Source: Xestospongia bergquistia
Taxonomy: Eukaryota; Porifera; Demospongiae; Haplosclerida; Petrosiidae
Length of the DNA stretch: 64,000 bases
Assembly (NCBI GenBank): GCA_963965975.1
Contig: OZ014418.1
Span: 5,530,775-5,594,774 of the forward strand
Direction of reading: 5' to 3'
The notes under the pieces were generated by a model, which saw only the letters and a list, made by a program, of their open reading frames with translations, made no database searches and had not been told where the DNA came from. Within the stretch, counting starts at the first letter, position 1. Each line of letters opens with the position of its first letter. The position numbers were made by a program, and so were the translations under genes. This document shows, one piece after another, positions 1 to 10,794 of the stretch.

Positions 1-2
1 CC

Positions 3-2201
3 AATGCTTATTTTATTAATAACAGTGCTACTTTTTATGGTGGTGCAATTTATTCTCACATGGACAGAAATCTTCCAAACAGAAACCCACTATGTGCTAT
101 TCAAGTAGTGAGTAAAAATATGTTACAACTTAAGGCCAAAATGATTTTTAAACAAAACAGTGCTATATTTGCTGGTAACTCCATTTATGTGTCTCCACTT
201 TATGAATGTCAACAGTTGTACTTAAAAGGAGTCAATTCCAGTGACTTATATAACAAATTGTTTCACTTCAAAGGAAAGAATACAAATCATATTGGAGAAT
301 TATCATCAGTAGCTGTAAGTACACATCATTGTAACATTAATAGTTCAACTAATGATACTCATATCAAAGTGTACCCAGGTAAAACAATTACAATTGGTTT
401 GAGAGCATTTGATTTGAATGGGATTCCTACTTATGCCCAAATTTTTTCCAGGTTAACTAGAATTGGAAAATGGTGGCGTAAACATAAACGTTATTCAAGG
501 ACATATGACATCACATATTTGTTACCAATTGAGCAACAAATTCAAGCTGTCTATAGCAACAGATGTACATTATTAAACTTTACAATTTTCCCAGAAAGTA
601 CAAATGATATAATGCATTTACATTTTGAGGTCTTGGGATACATTCCTACATCTACAATCATACTGGTTCCACAAACTTGTCCACCAGGATTTGTATACAA
701 TAGTAAGGCAAAATCATGTGTGTGTAGTTCATTTCTGACAGAGTTTGGTATCACACAATGTGATATTGATACTACATCTGTTTATATGCCACCTCAATCA
801 TGGCTGGGTATTGTTGATAATGGAAACATTGTTGGTTACACTGAACACTGTCCTCCAGGATACTGTCTACCAAACACAACTATCAATATAACACAAGCTG
901 ACATTATTTGTAGAGGAAATCGTATGGGATGGTTATGTGGTGAATGCAAGGAGGGCTACAGTGTTGTGTTAGGAACTACTGATTGTTACAAGTGTTCTAA
1001 TACACTACATACTATACTTGCTATAATATTTGGTATATTAGGTGGTATAGTGTATGTACTAGTGTTGTTTAGTTTGAGACTGACTATTGACTTAGGAACA
1101 ATTGGTGGGTTTATTTTTTGGCTAAATATTATTTGGCCAACTGTCATACCGTCATCTGATAGAGCAATCACTAGTATAGCTCTACGATATATGGTGTATT
1201 TATTAACTTCTATCAAATATCAATGGAATATACCAGTGTGTATAGCAAGTAATTTCAATGAGCTAGCCAAGACAGGCATATTGTACATTTACCCTGTTTA
1301 TTTTTGGTTAATAGTTGTTGTCATTGTTCTCTTGAGTCGATGTTCCACTAGGATTGCCAACCTCATTGTTGGGTCCTCTGTACAAGTTCTTGTAACATTG
1401 ATGTACATCTCATATTCAGATCTGTTATCCATATCATTAATAGTTCTCACACCAGCACATATTCATTTTAATAGCAGTAATAGTAATGGTTATTTACTGG
1501 TTTGGTTTAGAGATGGGAGTGTTCTGTATGGGAAAAATCCTTACCATGCTCTTCTATTATGTGTGAGTATTGGAGTACTATCTCTCTTCATACTACCTTT
1601 TACATTAGTTGGATTGTTTGGAGTTAAGATGATGAGGAGTCGTTTCATTGCAAAGTACTTTTGTCCATTTATTGATGCTATTCATGGACCTTACAAAGAG
1701 AAGCTAAGGTACTGGTTTGGAGTGAGGTTGATTGTTCTTTCTCTTGTATATATTGTCATTGCTGTTCTTCAAGGTAGCAACATGACTCTACAACTGTTAC
1801 TGTTAATATTTATATTGGGTTCATTTACTATTGTACAAGCTATTGTCCTGCCATATAAGAACAAGATATTAAATACATTAGACTTGTGGTTTATGGTACT
1901 TTTGTTGATCAATTTCATCACATATCTTTCTTACATCTCATCAGAGAACACTACAGTTAATGATATTATGAAAACATTCGAGATTGTTCTTTGCTCCATT
2001 ACTTATCTTGTCATCTTAATATATCACATGTATATATCAATGAGTCGTTTTCGTTGTATCAGGAAATGTATAGAACATTGCAAACTTATTATAAAGACTA
2101 AACTGATGAAGCTGAGTGATGAACAGAGAAGCTTTGATGATCGTCCACTGCTAAGGTTTGAGGATACAAATATTTATGAAGAATGGGAATCAGATGATTA
2201 A
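3..2201 (+). CDS. Beta-helix/multi-TM receptor-like protein, subfamily A, 5' partial
   Basis: The frame is open from the first full codon at base 3, so the ATG at 60 is internal and the N-terminal half lies outside the window. What remains starts in the FINNSATFYGGAI motif, an FxxN/GGAI repeat typical of Chlamydia-Pmp-like parallel beta-helices. A second such motif (KQNSAIFAGNSIY) follows, then a Cys-rich module with HCPPGYC and WLCGECKEGYS, then about nine hydrophobic segments from about nt 1000 to 2040. The tail is acidic and ends YEEWESDD. By analogy with similar uncharacterised invertebrate proteins it is a plasma-membrane receptor-like protein. The ligand and signalling route are unknown, and it is not a recognised GPCR class. 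The stop is at 2199-2201 and no internal lesion is seen. Confidence 0.85.
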   Translation, partial: NAYFINNSATFYGGAIYSHMDRNLPNRNPLCAIQVVSKNMLQLKAKMIFKQNSAIFAGNSIYVSPLYECQQLYLKGVNSSDLYNKLFHFKGKNTNHIGELSSVAVSTHHCNINSSTNDTHIKVYPGKTITIGLRAFDLNGIPTYAQIFSRLTRIGKWWRKHKRYSRTYDITYLLPIEQQIQAVYSNRCTLLNFTIFPESTNDIMHLHFEVLGYIPTSTIILVPQTCPPGFVYNSKAKSCVCSSFLTEFGITQCDIDTTSVYMPPQSWLGIVDNGNIVGYTEHCPPGYCLPNTTINITQADIICRGNRMGWLCGECKEGYSVVLGTTDCYKCSNTLHTILAIIFGILGGIVYVLVLFSLRLTIDLGTIGGFIFWLNIIWPTVIPSSDRAITSIALRYMVYLLTSIKYQWNIPVCIASNFNELAKTGILYIYPVYFWLIVVVIVLLSRCSTRIANLIVGSSVQVLVTLMYISYSDLLSISLIVLTPAHIHFNSSNSNGYLLVWFRDGSVLYGKNPYHALLLCVSIGVLSLFILPFTLVGLFGVKMMRSRFIAKYFCPFIDAIHGPYKEKLRYWFGVRLIVLSLVYIVIAVLQGSNMTLQLLLLIFILGSFTIVQAIVLPYKNKILNTLDLWFMVLLLINFITYLSYISSENTTVNDIMKTFEIVLCSITYLVILIYHMYISMSRFRCIRKCIEHCKLIIKTKLMKLSDEQRSFDDRPLLRFEDTNIYEEWESDD

Positions 2202-3540
2202 CACAATTTTATCTAATTAAATATACTTTACCTTACAATTATAATACATTTTTTCTTGTGGGTGTTTGTTAAGTGTTAATTTTCTTTTTAACAACTTTTA
2301 AATGATTTGACTATACAACTAAGCTTTAATGTTGTAGTGGTAATTTTAATTTTGATTATAAATTAGTGAAATCCAAATTTTGTAAATGTGTATGATATTG
2401 TTAACTTACTATAAAGACTATGATTGTGACAAAAACGACACACAAACATATATGCTACCAATATAGCAGCAATTTTGACACCTTTAGTGTTCACATTGGT
2501 AATGCTGCACCAACTGTAAGCATGTTTTAAAGCCAATGACATAACTGCTTGATTTACTAATCATGTAATACAAATTGTTGATAATTATATCTACTTTCAG
2601 CGCACAAGTTGAACTGACTGATCAATATTTGTAGTTATTTTTAGAGTGAGCTAGACTAAATAGTTACTTTTTCAATTTTCAATTTAAACAAACTGCATGT
2701 GATAAATTGTCATCATTTTCCTTTTAAGATTAATATTAACATAGCTATAATTAACATCATAGCGATATATAGCTATTAATATATACAATCCAAAGTCATA
2801 TTAAGACATGGTATGATTATGTTACAATGTACTTAGAACTACACTGTCATCTCTAAAATTATCTTACTTTGCAAGCATATATAATACATTGTATCACGTC
2901 CTTGTTAGTATGTGATAAGAGATAATTTACATTTTTAGTAACTTTTAGATGATTAGACTATACAGCATACAGATCATTAATAAACATTAATGTTGTATTT
3001 GTAATTTTAATTGAGAATATAAATTAGTGATACTCAATTTTTAAAATGTATAATTATGATGCCATTAATTTGCTCTGGAGACTAAGGTGCTAAAGAAATG
3101 ATGCACAAACATACAATATGTTGCCAATATATCAATGATGGTAACAATCTCATCCTTTAGTGTCACACAGACAATGCACCAATCACTGATAAGGCCGATA
3201 ATTTAACTCCTTGAGATAATTATAACCATCCAATTCAACTTAAAAAAGCAGTTGACATATTTACCTACTTAGCACAAGTTGAAACTGAAAGAACAACATT
3301 TGTAGTTATTTTTGGAGTGTTTCATTCTAAATAGTTGCTTTATCAAGTTCAAATATCAACAAATTGTATATAATAAACTGTCATCATTTTATTTTTAACA
3401 TTAATGTTAACATATAAGCTAACATTATAACAAAATAAAATCTTTGATATGTATGTATTAATTCATACACTCTTCAGTCATATATGGTTATGTTGCAATG
3501 TACATAGCATTTCACTATAGGATTTAAACAGTTTTTTGAT
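2202..3540 (+). repeat. Two tandem copies of the subfamily A intergenic spacer
   Basis: No gene is seen. Two diverged copies of a 600-700 bp spacer follow each other, about 2202-2880 and 2881-3540. Both carry landmarks found in the spacers at 6361-7020, 10795-12200 and 15983-16640: a 'tgtatcatgtccttgtta'-like start, a 'gatgatttgactatacaac' stretch, and a 'gttatgttacaatgtact' end. Where a spacer copy precedes an intact gene its right end reaches the start codon, so this repeat probably carries 5' control sequence. Here the gene that should follow is missing and the spacer runs into an SMC6-like relic. Confidence 0.6.
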
Positions 3541-3689
3541 ATGTTATGTTAATATATATCAGAATAACAGGAGGGAGTTATTTCTTGTTCCTTCCACCAT
3601 TCTCCATAAAAAAAAAACTAGACTTGAGGGATGGAAGAAAGAGTTTATGCTTCATTTAAATTAAAGGAGAGATTGCATTTTTATTAAAA

Positions 3690-3825
3690 CACAGAACATT
3701 GATGACAGTGTCATTGATAAAATATTGTTGCTGATTTTATGTGTCATTAAAGATAGAATTCCAGCTTATTGCTAAAACCTGAAACAAAATCAAGGTGGGT
3801 AATGTCTGTATGAGTGACTAGTATA
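3690..3825 (+). pseudogene. SMC6 exon 2 relic
   Basis: This stretch aligns by eye with SMC6 exon 2 (43123-43240). It matches over the part encoding the N-terminal [12 protein letters not shown] motif ('gtcattgataaaatattg...ctgattttatgtgtcatt') and again at an 'acaaaatcaaggtgggtaa' end that parallels the SMC6 exon 2/intron 2 border. In-frame stops and substitutions abolish coding. Three sister relics lie at 22055, 27261 and 36769, each in the 3' flank of a receptor-gene copy. Confidence 0.6.
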
Positions 3826-3951
3826 GCACATGTGAATTTACCAATATAGTCTAGAGATGCATAATGTTTCTGATAAAAGAAATTCTATAGCTGGAAATGT
3901 GTTTAGAATATAAGCATAGTAAACCTTTGTTGTGTCAGAAATGTGACTACT

Positions 3952-4312
3952 GAATTTATGACAGAACACTACACACATATCCTTTTTGATAAATTATTTT
4001 TTGAGCTACGTAAACTGTGCAATTCCAAATCAAAACAGTATGTTGTTTTCAATACACAACCCATCTATTTTAATAATCATGTGACCTGTATATGACCATA
4101 CTATCAGTTAAATCAACCAATCAATTTTGCAGTGGAAATCAAAATGTCTACAGCAACAGGTATACACTATTAAATTTTACAATATTCCCTAAAAATACAA
4201 TTGATATAATGAATTTACATTTTGAAGTTTTAGGGTGTATTACTACATCTACAAACAAACCTGTCCACCAAGATTTGTCTTTGAGATTAATGACAAAGCA
4301 TGTGTGTGTAGT
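3952..4312 (+). repeat. Direct repeat, left copy (partner at 5131-5478)
   Basis: About 350 bp starting 'tttatgacagaacactacac' recur at 5131-5478 with roughly 10-15% differences by eye. The unit holds about 170 bp of spacer-like sequence, including 'cagttaaatcaaccaat', which also occurs just upstream of the 52113 and 60515 genes. This is followed by receptor coding sequence from the TLLNFTIFP region. The two copies diverge after the 'tgtgtgtag' stretch. Confidence 0.7.
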
Positions 4313-6360
4313 TCATTTCTGACAGAGTTTGGTATCACACAATGTGATATTGATACTACATCTGTTTATATTCCACCTCAATTGGGGTTTGTTGATAATG
4401 GAAACATTTTCGGTTACTTATTTCCTCATCATAATGTATCACATATACATATGAATGAGTCATCTTTGATGTGCCAGGAAGTTTAAAATAGTTTAGTTTT
4501 TAAAATAGTTTAGTAAACAAAATAGTTTGCAACTTAAGACCAAAATGATTTTAAGCAAAATAGTGCTATACTTGCTTGAATGTCATCAGTTGTATTTAAA
4601 AAGAGTCAATTCCAGTGACTTATATAACAAATTGTTTCACTTCAAAAGAGAATACACAGTCATATTAGAGACATATCATCAGTGGAAGTGTGATCACACA
4701 TCTTTGTGGCATTAATATTTTGAGTTATGATACTCAAGTGTATCCAGATTAAAAAAATTACAGTTGGCTCGAGAGCATATGATTTAAATGGGATTCCTAC
4801 TTATGCTCAAATTATTTTCAAACTTGAAAAATGGTGGCAAAATAAGCATTATTCATAGACATGTGATTGAGTGTCTTTTGTGTTTTAGTAAATAACAAAA
4901 AAAGAAATATCACGTACCCATTGAGCAACAATTCACTGTAGCTATGGATTAATTGATTTAGTCAATCCATAGTCAATTAGGTTACATATAGTATAAGATA
5001 TCATGCTGAAATAGTATAAATCACACTGTTTGATTTCTAAAATAACATTTTAATTGAGTTATGAATCAGAGCAATGATATTTCTGTTTAACATATTATAT
5101 ATGCTAATAACACCTTTGGCTGTCACTTTTAATTTTATGATAGAACACTGCACACATATCCTTTTTGATAAGTTATTTGTTGAGCTACATAAACTGTGCA
5201 ATTCCAAATCAAAACAGTGTGTTTTTCAGTACAAAATCAATCTGTTTTAATATGTCATGTGTGACTTTTATATAACCATAATATCAGTTAAATCAACCAA
5301 TTAATTTTTACAGTGTTCGAACTCAAGCTGTCTACAGCAACAGATGTACAATATTAACTTTTACAATATTTCCCAAAAGTACAAATGATATATTTACATT
5401 TACATTTTGAAGTTTTCGGATCAAATTGGTTTTGCAAAATCTGTCCACAAGGATCTATTTATGAAATTAAGGATGTGTAGGGGCTATAGTGCTGTTTTAG
5501 GCAGTACTGATTGTTACAAATGTTCTAATACACTACATACTGTACTTGCTATAACATTTGGTATACTAGGTGGTATAGAGTATGCAACAGTGTTATTTAG
5601 TTTGAGAATGACTATTGACATATATAGGAACACTAAGAGGTTCATGTTTTGGCTAAATGTTATTTAGCCAACTGTCATACCATCATCTGATATGACAATC
5701 ACCAATATTGCTCTACAATATATGGTGTACTTGTTGACTTCTGTCAATGAGCTAGGTAATACTGGTGTACATTTACCCTATTTTAACTAATAGTTTTTGT
5801 CATTGTTCTCTTATATTAATGTTTTACTAGGGTTGCTAACCTCATTGTTGGGACCTCTGGTAAGTTATTGGTTTGGTTTAAAGATATTGAGGAATTGTTT
5901 CATTGCTATGTATTTGTGTATATTTATTTGATGCTATTCATAGACCTTATAAGGAGAAGCTAAGGTACTGGTTTGGTTTAAGGTTGGTTGTTCTTTCTCT
6001 CATCTATATTGTCACTGCTGTTCTTCAAGGTAGCAACATGACTCTACAACTGTTACTGTTGATATTTATATTGGGTTCATTTACTATTGTACAAGCTGTT
6101 GTCCTGCCATATAAGAACAAGATATTCTTATTTGGCAGGACAATAGCTGCTCCATTACTTAACTTGTTATTTTAATGCATCACATGTATATATCACTGAA
6201 GCATTTTCGTTGTATATTAGGAAGTGTATAGAACATTGTCAACTTATTATAAAGACTAAACTGATGAAACCTTGATTGGAAAGGAGAAGTTTTGAAAATT
6301 GTTCACTCCTAACATTTGAGGATATATTTCAGTATTAAGATTGGAAAACAGATGGTTAAT
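4130..6360 (+). pseudogene. Scrambled receptor-family pseudogene
   Basis: Receptor-family pieces occur out of order. About 4138-4486 corresponds to the Cys-rich module. 4512-4935 corresponds to the earlier beta-helix/YECQQLYL part. 5325-5480 repeats the start of the Cys-rich part. 5487-6360 covers the membrane part and tail with deletions. Frames break repeatedly, for example TGG to TAG at about 5665. About 200 bp are missing near 5745-5870. The tail end 'gaaaacagatggttaat' marks the ancient stop. Closest in kind to subfamily A (ends near EEWKTDD). It is not expected to make protein. Confidence 0.8.
5131..5478 (+). repeat. Direct repeat, right copy (partner at 3952-4312)
   Basis: This is the right copy of the duplication inside the scrambled pseudogene. 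It again joins spacer-like sequence to the TVYSNRCTLLNF-type coding region at 'ttacagtgttcgaactcaag'. After 'ggatgtgtag' it skips the Cys-rich core and resumes at the SVVLGSTDCYKC equivalent (about 5487). Confidence 0.7.
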
Positions 6361-7020
6361 ATGATTATTTATAATTAAATCGACTTTACCACATAATTAT
6401 AATATATTTTATCATGTCTTTGTGGGTCTGTGATAAGTATTAATCTACCTTTTTTAATAACTTTTAGATGATTTAACTATACAACATACAGATCATTACT
6501 CAACTTTTATGATGTTAGATTAATAATTTATTATAATCTGAAGTTTTAAATGTGTATGACATTATTGTTTACTTACTTTAAGATTAAGGTGGTAAAGAAA
6601 TGACACATAGCCATATGTATTACTAATGTAACAATCATGGTAACAACATCATTCTTTAGTATTACACAGACAATTCACCAATCACTCATAGAGTCAATAA
6701 ATTAATTGCTTGAGATATTTAGTTAATTATAATCATCTAATACAATGGCTGTTGTGATATCTACCTATTGAGTACAATAGAAAAAACATTTATAATTATT
6801 TTTGGAGTGTACCAGTCAAAATAGTTATTTTGTCAGGTTGAAATATAAACATAATGCATATGGCAAAAAATAAATATTTCTTATAAAGATTAATGCCGAC
6901 AACATACCTGTAACTAACATATAGCAGCAAATATTATATAGCATTGCACTATCAGCTATGAATAAACTGCCAGACAGTCCTCAGATTATAAGATAATATG
7001 CACATATATCTCTTCAGATA
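6361..7020 (+). promoter_or_regulatory. Spacer / probable 5' region of the 7021 gene
   Basis: No coding sequence is seen. This is a copy of the A-type spacer. It ends 'tatatctcttcagata' directly before the ATG at 7021. The pyrimidine-rich run ending in CAG three bases before the start codon looks like a 3' splice site, so the gene may have a 5' UTR intron with its promoter and first exon in this spacer. That is inferred from the same arrangement at the other starts. Confidence 0.45.
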
Positions 7021-10000
7021 ATGGCTCATATACTATGTTTCCTGATGCTGGTGCCCAATTTATCACTAATTCTCTCTCATAATGTTCCATTAACAGAACC
7101 TCATGCTTTGAATAATTATCTTTGTGGTCCAGATCGCTATCTCAAACCAGACATTCAGCTACTCCTCTCCACTGATGTACATCACATCCTATCTTCAACT
7201 TCCTTTTGTCTGGTTAGTAACACATCAAATATTACCATACGTAGTACATCAGAAACTCCTGCAACTATTACTTGTAGCCACCATAATAATAGTTATGTAT
7301 CTGTTGGCTTTGGTTTCTATAATGTTAGTGGATTATTGATTGAAAATATACAGATAACACAGTGTGGAGGACCAATGCCATCAACTAGTACCCTCTATCC
7401 TAATGATACAGCTTTTTACTTTCATGAGGACCAGTCAGTAACATTATTTATCAGTTATTCCTCTGATATCAGGATGATTGGAGTTGATATCAACAATTAT
7501 TTTGGTTTTGCTTTTCTTGCAATAAATCCTAATAAAAATGTAAATTTTAGCAATATCAAAATCAGTTCTTCATTAGGCAATGTTCAATGCTTCAAAACAC
7601 AGGTGTCAAGTTGTGGTGGATCAGGACTTATATTATATTTCAGCAATTTGAACAACAGAAGTGGAGTGTTAGATGCACATGTACACTTTAAGAAAATGAA
7701 TTTCCAAGGAAATGTTAATTTAGTACCATATAATGATATCATAAATGCTGCTAAAGTCCATACTGAGGAGCCTAAAGCAATCAGTGCTTTTGCAGCTGGT
7801 ATGACAGTTATATTTAGTCAAGGAGATTATAAAGTTAGTGTACTTTTGTCTCATTCACTTTGGTATACAGATATAGGTGGTGTCTTTAATGGTTTAGCAT
7901 TCATATTTAGTGATGCACCAGTAGGAAAAGCATTTGTAGCAATAACAAATACTGAATTTCACTACAATATCTTTGATGGAAGAAGTATCTTTGGCATAGG
8001 CTGTATGGTAACTACAAGAAAGGCACAAATATTAACTTCAGTTGAAGAGAGTACACTTTATAAGCCTTGGGATATAATTACCATTTCAGAAAGTGTTGTA
8101 CACGATAGTCATGTACCATATCATTTTAATGATGACTTTAATTCACATTTGACTTCAAATGTTTACAATCACTCAATATTTCATGTTATTACATCTTCTC
8201 TCATTTTGAGCAAACTCAGAATTCATCTTTCTTATTTTTACTATTCTCAAGTTTACATAGGAATTCGTAACCCATTTATAGTTTCAGAAACAGTAAAAGG
8301 ACATTTACCTTCATTCAGGAAAAACTTGGAATTCATTTTACAATCAGTAACAATAAATACAAGATATAATTTTTCATTGGAAACAGCTCTTAATGCAGGA
8401 AAAGTAGTTTTTGTTAACACAGCCTCTGTTTATATCAGTGGAGATAATAACATTTTTGCTAATATTACAGGCTCAGTAATACAAGCATACAACAGTGACA
8501 TTCATTTGAATGGTACAATGGTTTTCTATAACAACAAAGCTAGTCATGGAGCTGCTATTCAACTTGATTCGTTATCATATCTCTTTATTCATGAGCCCAC
8601 TAATGCTTCTTTTATTAACAATAGTGCTATCTTTTATGGTGGTGCAATTTACTCTGACATGGACAGAAATATTCCAACTACAAATCCATTGTGTGCCATT
8701 CAAGTAGTGAGTCAAAATATTTCTCACCTTAAAGCCACAATGATTTTTATGCAAAACACTGCTAAATTTGCTGGAAACTCAATTTATGTGTCTCCACTTT
8801 ATGAATGTCAACAATTGTACTTAAAAGGAGTAAAAATCAGTCCCTTATATAACAAACTATTTCAGTTCAAAGGAGACAATACAAATCATACTGGAGAAAT
8901 ATCATCAGTAGCTGTGAGCACAAATCGTTGCAGTAACATTAATAATGACCAGATCAAAGTCTATCCAGGTGAAACAATCACAATTGGGTTAAGAGCATAT
9001 GATTTAAATGGTAATCCAACTTATGCTCAAATTTTCACTAGACTAACAGTAAGAAAATTATGGAACACTCATTACCAACCAATAGGTACAGTACTATATG
9101 ACAAAACATATCAATTACCTATCACACAACAAATTCAAGCTGTCTACAGTAATAGCTGCACACCATTGACTTTCACAATATTACCAAAAAATAAAAAAGA
9201 TAAAATGAATTTGCATTTTGAGGTTTTGGGATACATTCCTACGTCTTCAGTCATACTGGTTCCACAAACCTGTCCAACAGGATTTGCATACAATAGTAAG
9301 GTCAAATCATGTTTGTGTAGTTCATTTCTGACAGAGTTTGGTATCACACAATGTGATATTGATACTACATCTGTTTATATTCCACCTCAATCATGGCTGG
9401 GTGTTGTTGATAATGGAAACATTATTGGTTACACTGAACACTGTCCTCCAGGATACTGTCTACCAAATACAACTATCAATATAACACAAGCTGACATTAT
9501 TTGTAGAGGAAATCGTATGGGATGGTTATGTGGTGAATGTAAGGAGGGCTACAGTGTTGTCTTAGGTAGTACTGATTGTTACAAGTGTTTTAATACACTA
9601 CATACTGTACTTGCTATAATATTTGGTATATTAGGTGGTATTGTGTATGTACTAGTGTTGTTTAGTTTGAGACTGACTATTGAGTTGGGTACTCTTGGTG
9701 GATTTATTTTTTGGCTAAATATTATTTGGCCAGCTGTCATACCATCATCTGATATAGCAATCACTAATACAGCTCTACGATATATGGTGTACTTGCTGAC
9801 TTCCATCAAATATCAATGGAACATACCAGTATGCATAGCAAGTAATCTCAAAGAGCTAAGCAAGATTAGCATATTGTATTTCTTTCCAGTTTATTTTTGG
9901 TTAATAGTTTTTGCAATTGTTTTCTTAAGTCGATGTTCTACAAGGATTGCTAATTTTATTGCTGGGTCATCTGTACAGGTACTTGTAACATTGATGTACA

Positions 10001-10794
10001 TCTCCTATTCAGATCTGTTATCCATATCATTAATTGTTCTCACACCAGCACATATTCATTTTAATAGCAGTAATAGTACTGGTAAGTTACTTGTTTGGTT
10101 TAAAGATGGCAGTGTCTTGTATGGCCAGAATCCTTACCACATTGTTCTATTATGTGTGAGTATTGGAGTACTATCTCTTTTCATCATACCTTTTACATTG
10201 GTCGGATTGTTTGGAGTAAAAATGTTGAGGAGTCGTTTCATTGCCAAATACTTTCGTCCTTTTATTGATACTATTCATGGACCTTATAAAGAGAAGCTAA
10301 GGTACTGGTTTGGAGTGAGGTTGGTTGTTCTCTCTCTCATCTATATTGTCATTGCTGTTCTTCAAGGTAGCAATATGACTCTACAACTGTTACTGTTGAT
10401 ATTTATATTGGGTTCATTTACTATTGTACAAGCTATTGTCTTCCCATATAAGAACAAGATCTTAAATGCATTAGACTTGTGGTTTATGGTACTTTTGTTG
10501 ATCAATTTCATCACATCTCTTTCTTACATCTCATCAGAGAACACTACAGCTGATGTTATTGTGACAACAGTAGAGATTGTTCTTTGCTCCATTACTTATC
10601 TTGTCATCTTAATGTATCACATGTATATATCAATGAGTCGTTTTCGTTGCATCAGAAAGTGTATAGAACATTGTCAACTTATTATAAAGACTAAACTGAT
10701 GAAGCAGAGTATGGAACAGAGAAGCTTTGAAGATCGTCCATTGCTAAGGTTTGAGGATACAAACATTTATGAAGAATGGAAAACAGATGATTAA
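7021..10794 (+). CDS. Beta-helix/multi-TM receptor-like protein, subfamily A, intact
   Basis: Single open frame of 1257 codons, the reference copy for subfamily A. Residues 1-20 (MAHILCFLMLVPNLSLILSH) form a signal peptide. Residues 20-850 are an N-glycosylation-rich ectodomain. An FxxN/GGAI beta-helix motif lies at about 529-545 (FINNSAIFYGGAIY), with a second turn at about 575-590. A Cys-rich module at about 750-856 includes HCPPGYC and CGECKEGYS. About nine hydrophobic segments run from about 860 to 1205, with YKEKLRYWFG between two of them, followed by a charged tail ending YEEWKTDD. The architecture matches uncharacterised invertebrate Pmp-like/multi-TM proteins: likely a cell-surface receptor, ligand and signalling unknown. 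The ATG is preferred because it opens the signal peptide and matches other copies. No lesion found. Confidence 0.88.
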   Translation: MAHILCFLMLVPNLSLILSHNVPLTEPHALNNYLCGPDRYLKPDIQLLLSTDVHHILSSTSFCLVSNTSNITIRSTSETPATITCSHHNNSYVSVGFGFYNVSGLLIENIQITQCGGPMPSTSTLYPNDTAFYFHEDQSVTLFISYSSDIRMIGVDINNYFGFAFLAINPNKNVNFSNIKISSSLGNVQCFKTQVSSCGGSGLILYFSNLNNRSGVLDAHVHFKKMNFQGNVNLVPYNDIINAAKVHTEEPKAISAFAAGMTVIFSQGDYKVSVLLSHSLWYTDIGGVFNGLAFIFSDAPVGKAFVAITNTEFHYNIFDGRSIFGIGCMVTTRKAQILTSVEESTLYKPWDIITISESVVHDSHVPYHFNDDFNSHLTSNVYNHSIFHVITSSLILSKLRIHLSYFYYSQVYIGIRNPFIVSETVKGHLPSFRKNLEFILQSVTINTRYNFSLETALNAGKVVFVNTASVYISGDNNIFANITGSVIQAYNSDIHLNGTMVFYNNKASHGAAIQLDSLSYLFIHEPTNASFINNSAIFYGGAIYSDMDRNIPTTNPLCAIQVVSQNISHLKATMIFMQNTAKFAGNSIYVSPLYECQQLYLKGVKISPLYNKLFQFKGDNTNHTGEISSVAVSTNRCSNINNDQIKVYPGETITIGLRAYDLNGNPTYAQIFTRLTVRKLWNTHYQPIGTVLYDKTYQLPITQQIQAVYSNSCTPLTFTILPKNKKDKMNLHFEVLGYIPTSSVILVPQTCPTGFAYNSKVKSCLCSSFLTEFGITQCDIDTTSVYIPPQSWLGVVDNGNIIGYTEHCPPGYCLPNTTINITQADIICRGNRMGWLCGECKEGYSVVLGSTDCYKCFNTLHTVLAIIFGILGGIVYVLVLFSLRLTIELGTLGGFIFWLNIIWPAVIPSSDIAITNTALRYMVYLLTSIKYQWNIPVCIASNLKELSKISILYFFPVYFWLIVFAIVFLSRCSTRIANFIAGSSVQVLVTLMYISYSDLLSISLIVLTPAHIHFNSSNSTGKLLVWFKDGSVLYGQNPYHIVLLCVSIGVLSLFIIPFTLVGLFGVKMLRSRFIAKYFRPFIDTIHGPYKEKLRYWFGVRLVVLSLIYIVIAVLQGSNMTLQLLLLIFILGSFTIVQAIVFPYKNKILNALDLWFMVLLLINFITSLSYISSENTTADVIVTTVEIVLCSITYLVILMYHMYISMSRFRCIRKCIEHCQLIIKTKLMKQSMEQRSFEDRPLLRFEDTNIYEEWKTDD

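Noticed and set aside
9144..9347. Repeated 67- and 76-codon minus-strand frames opposite each receptor copy
   Set aside because: They recur at the same place in every copy only because the + strand coding sequence is conserved. No leader or known domain is seen.
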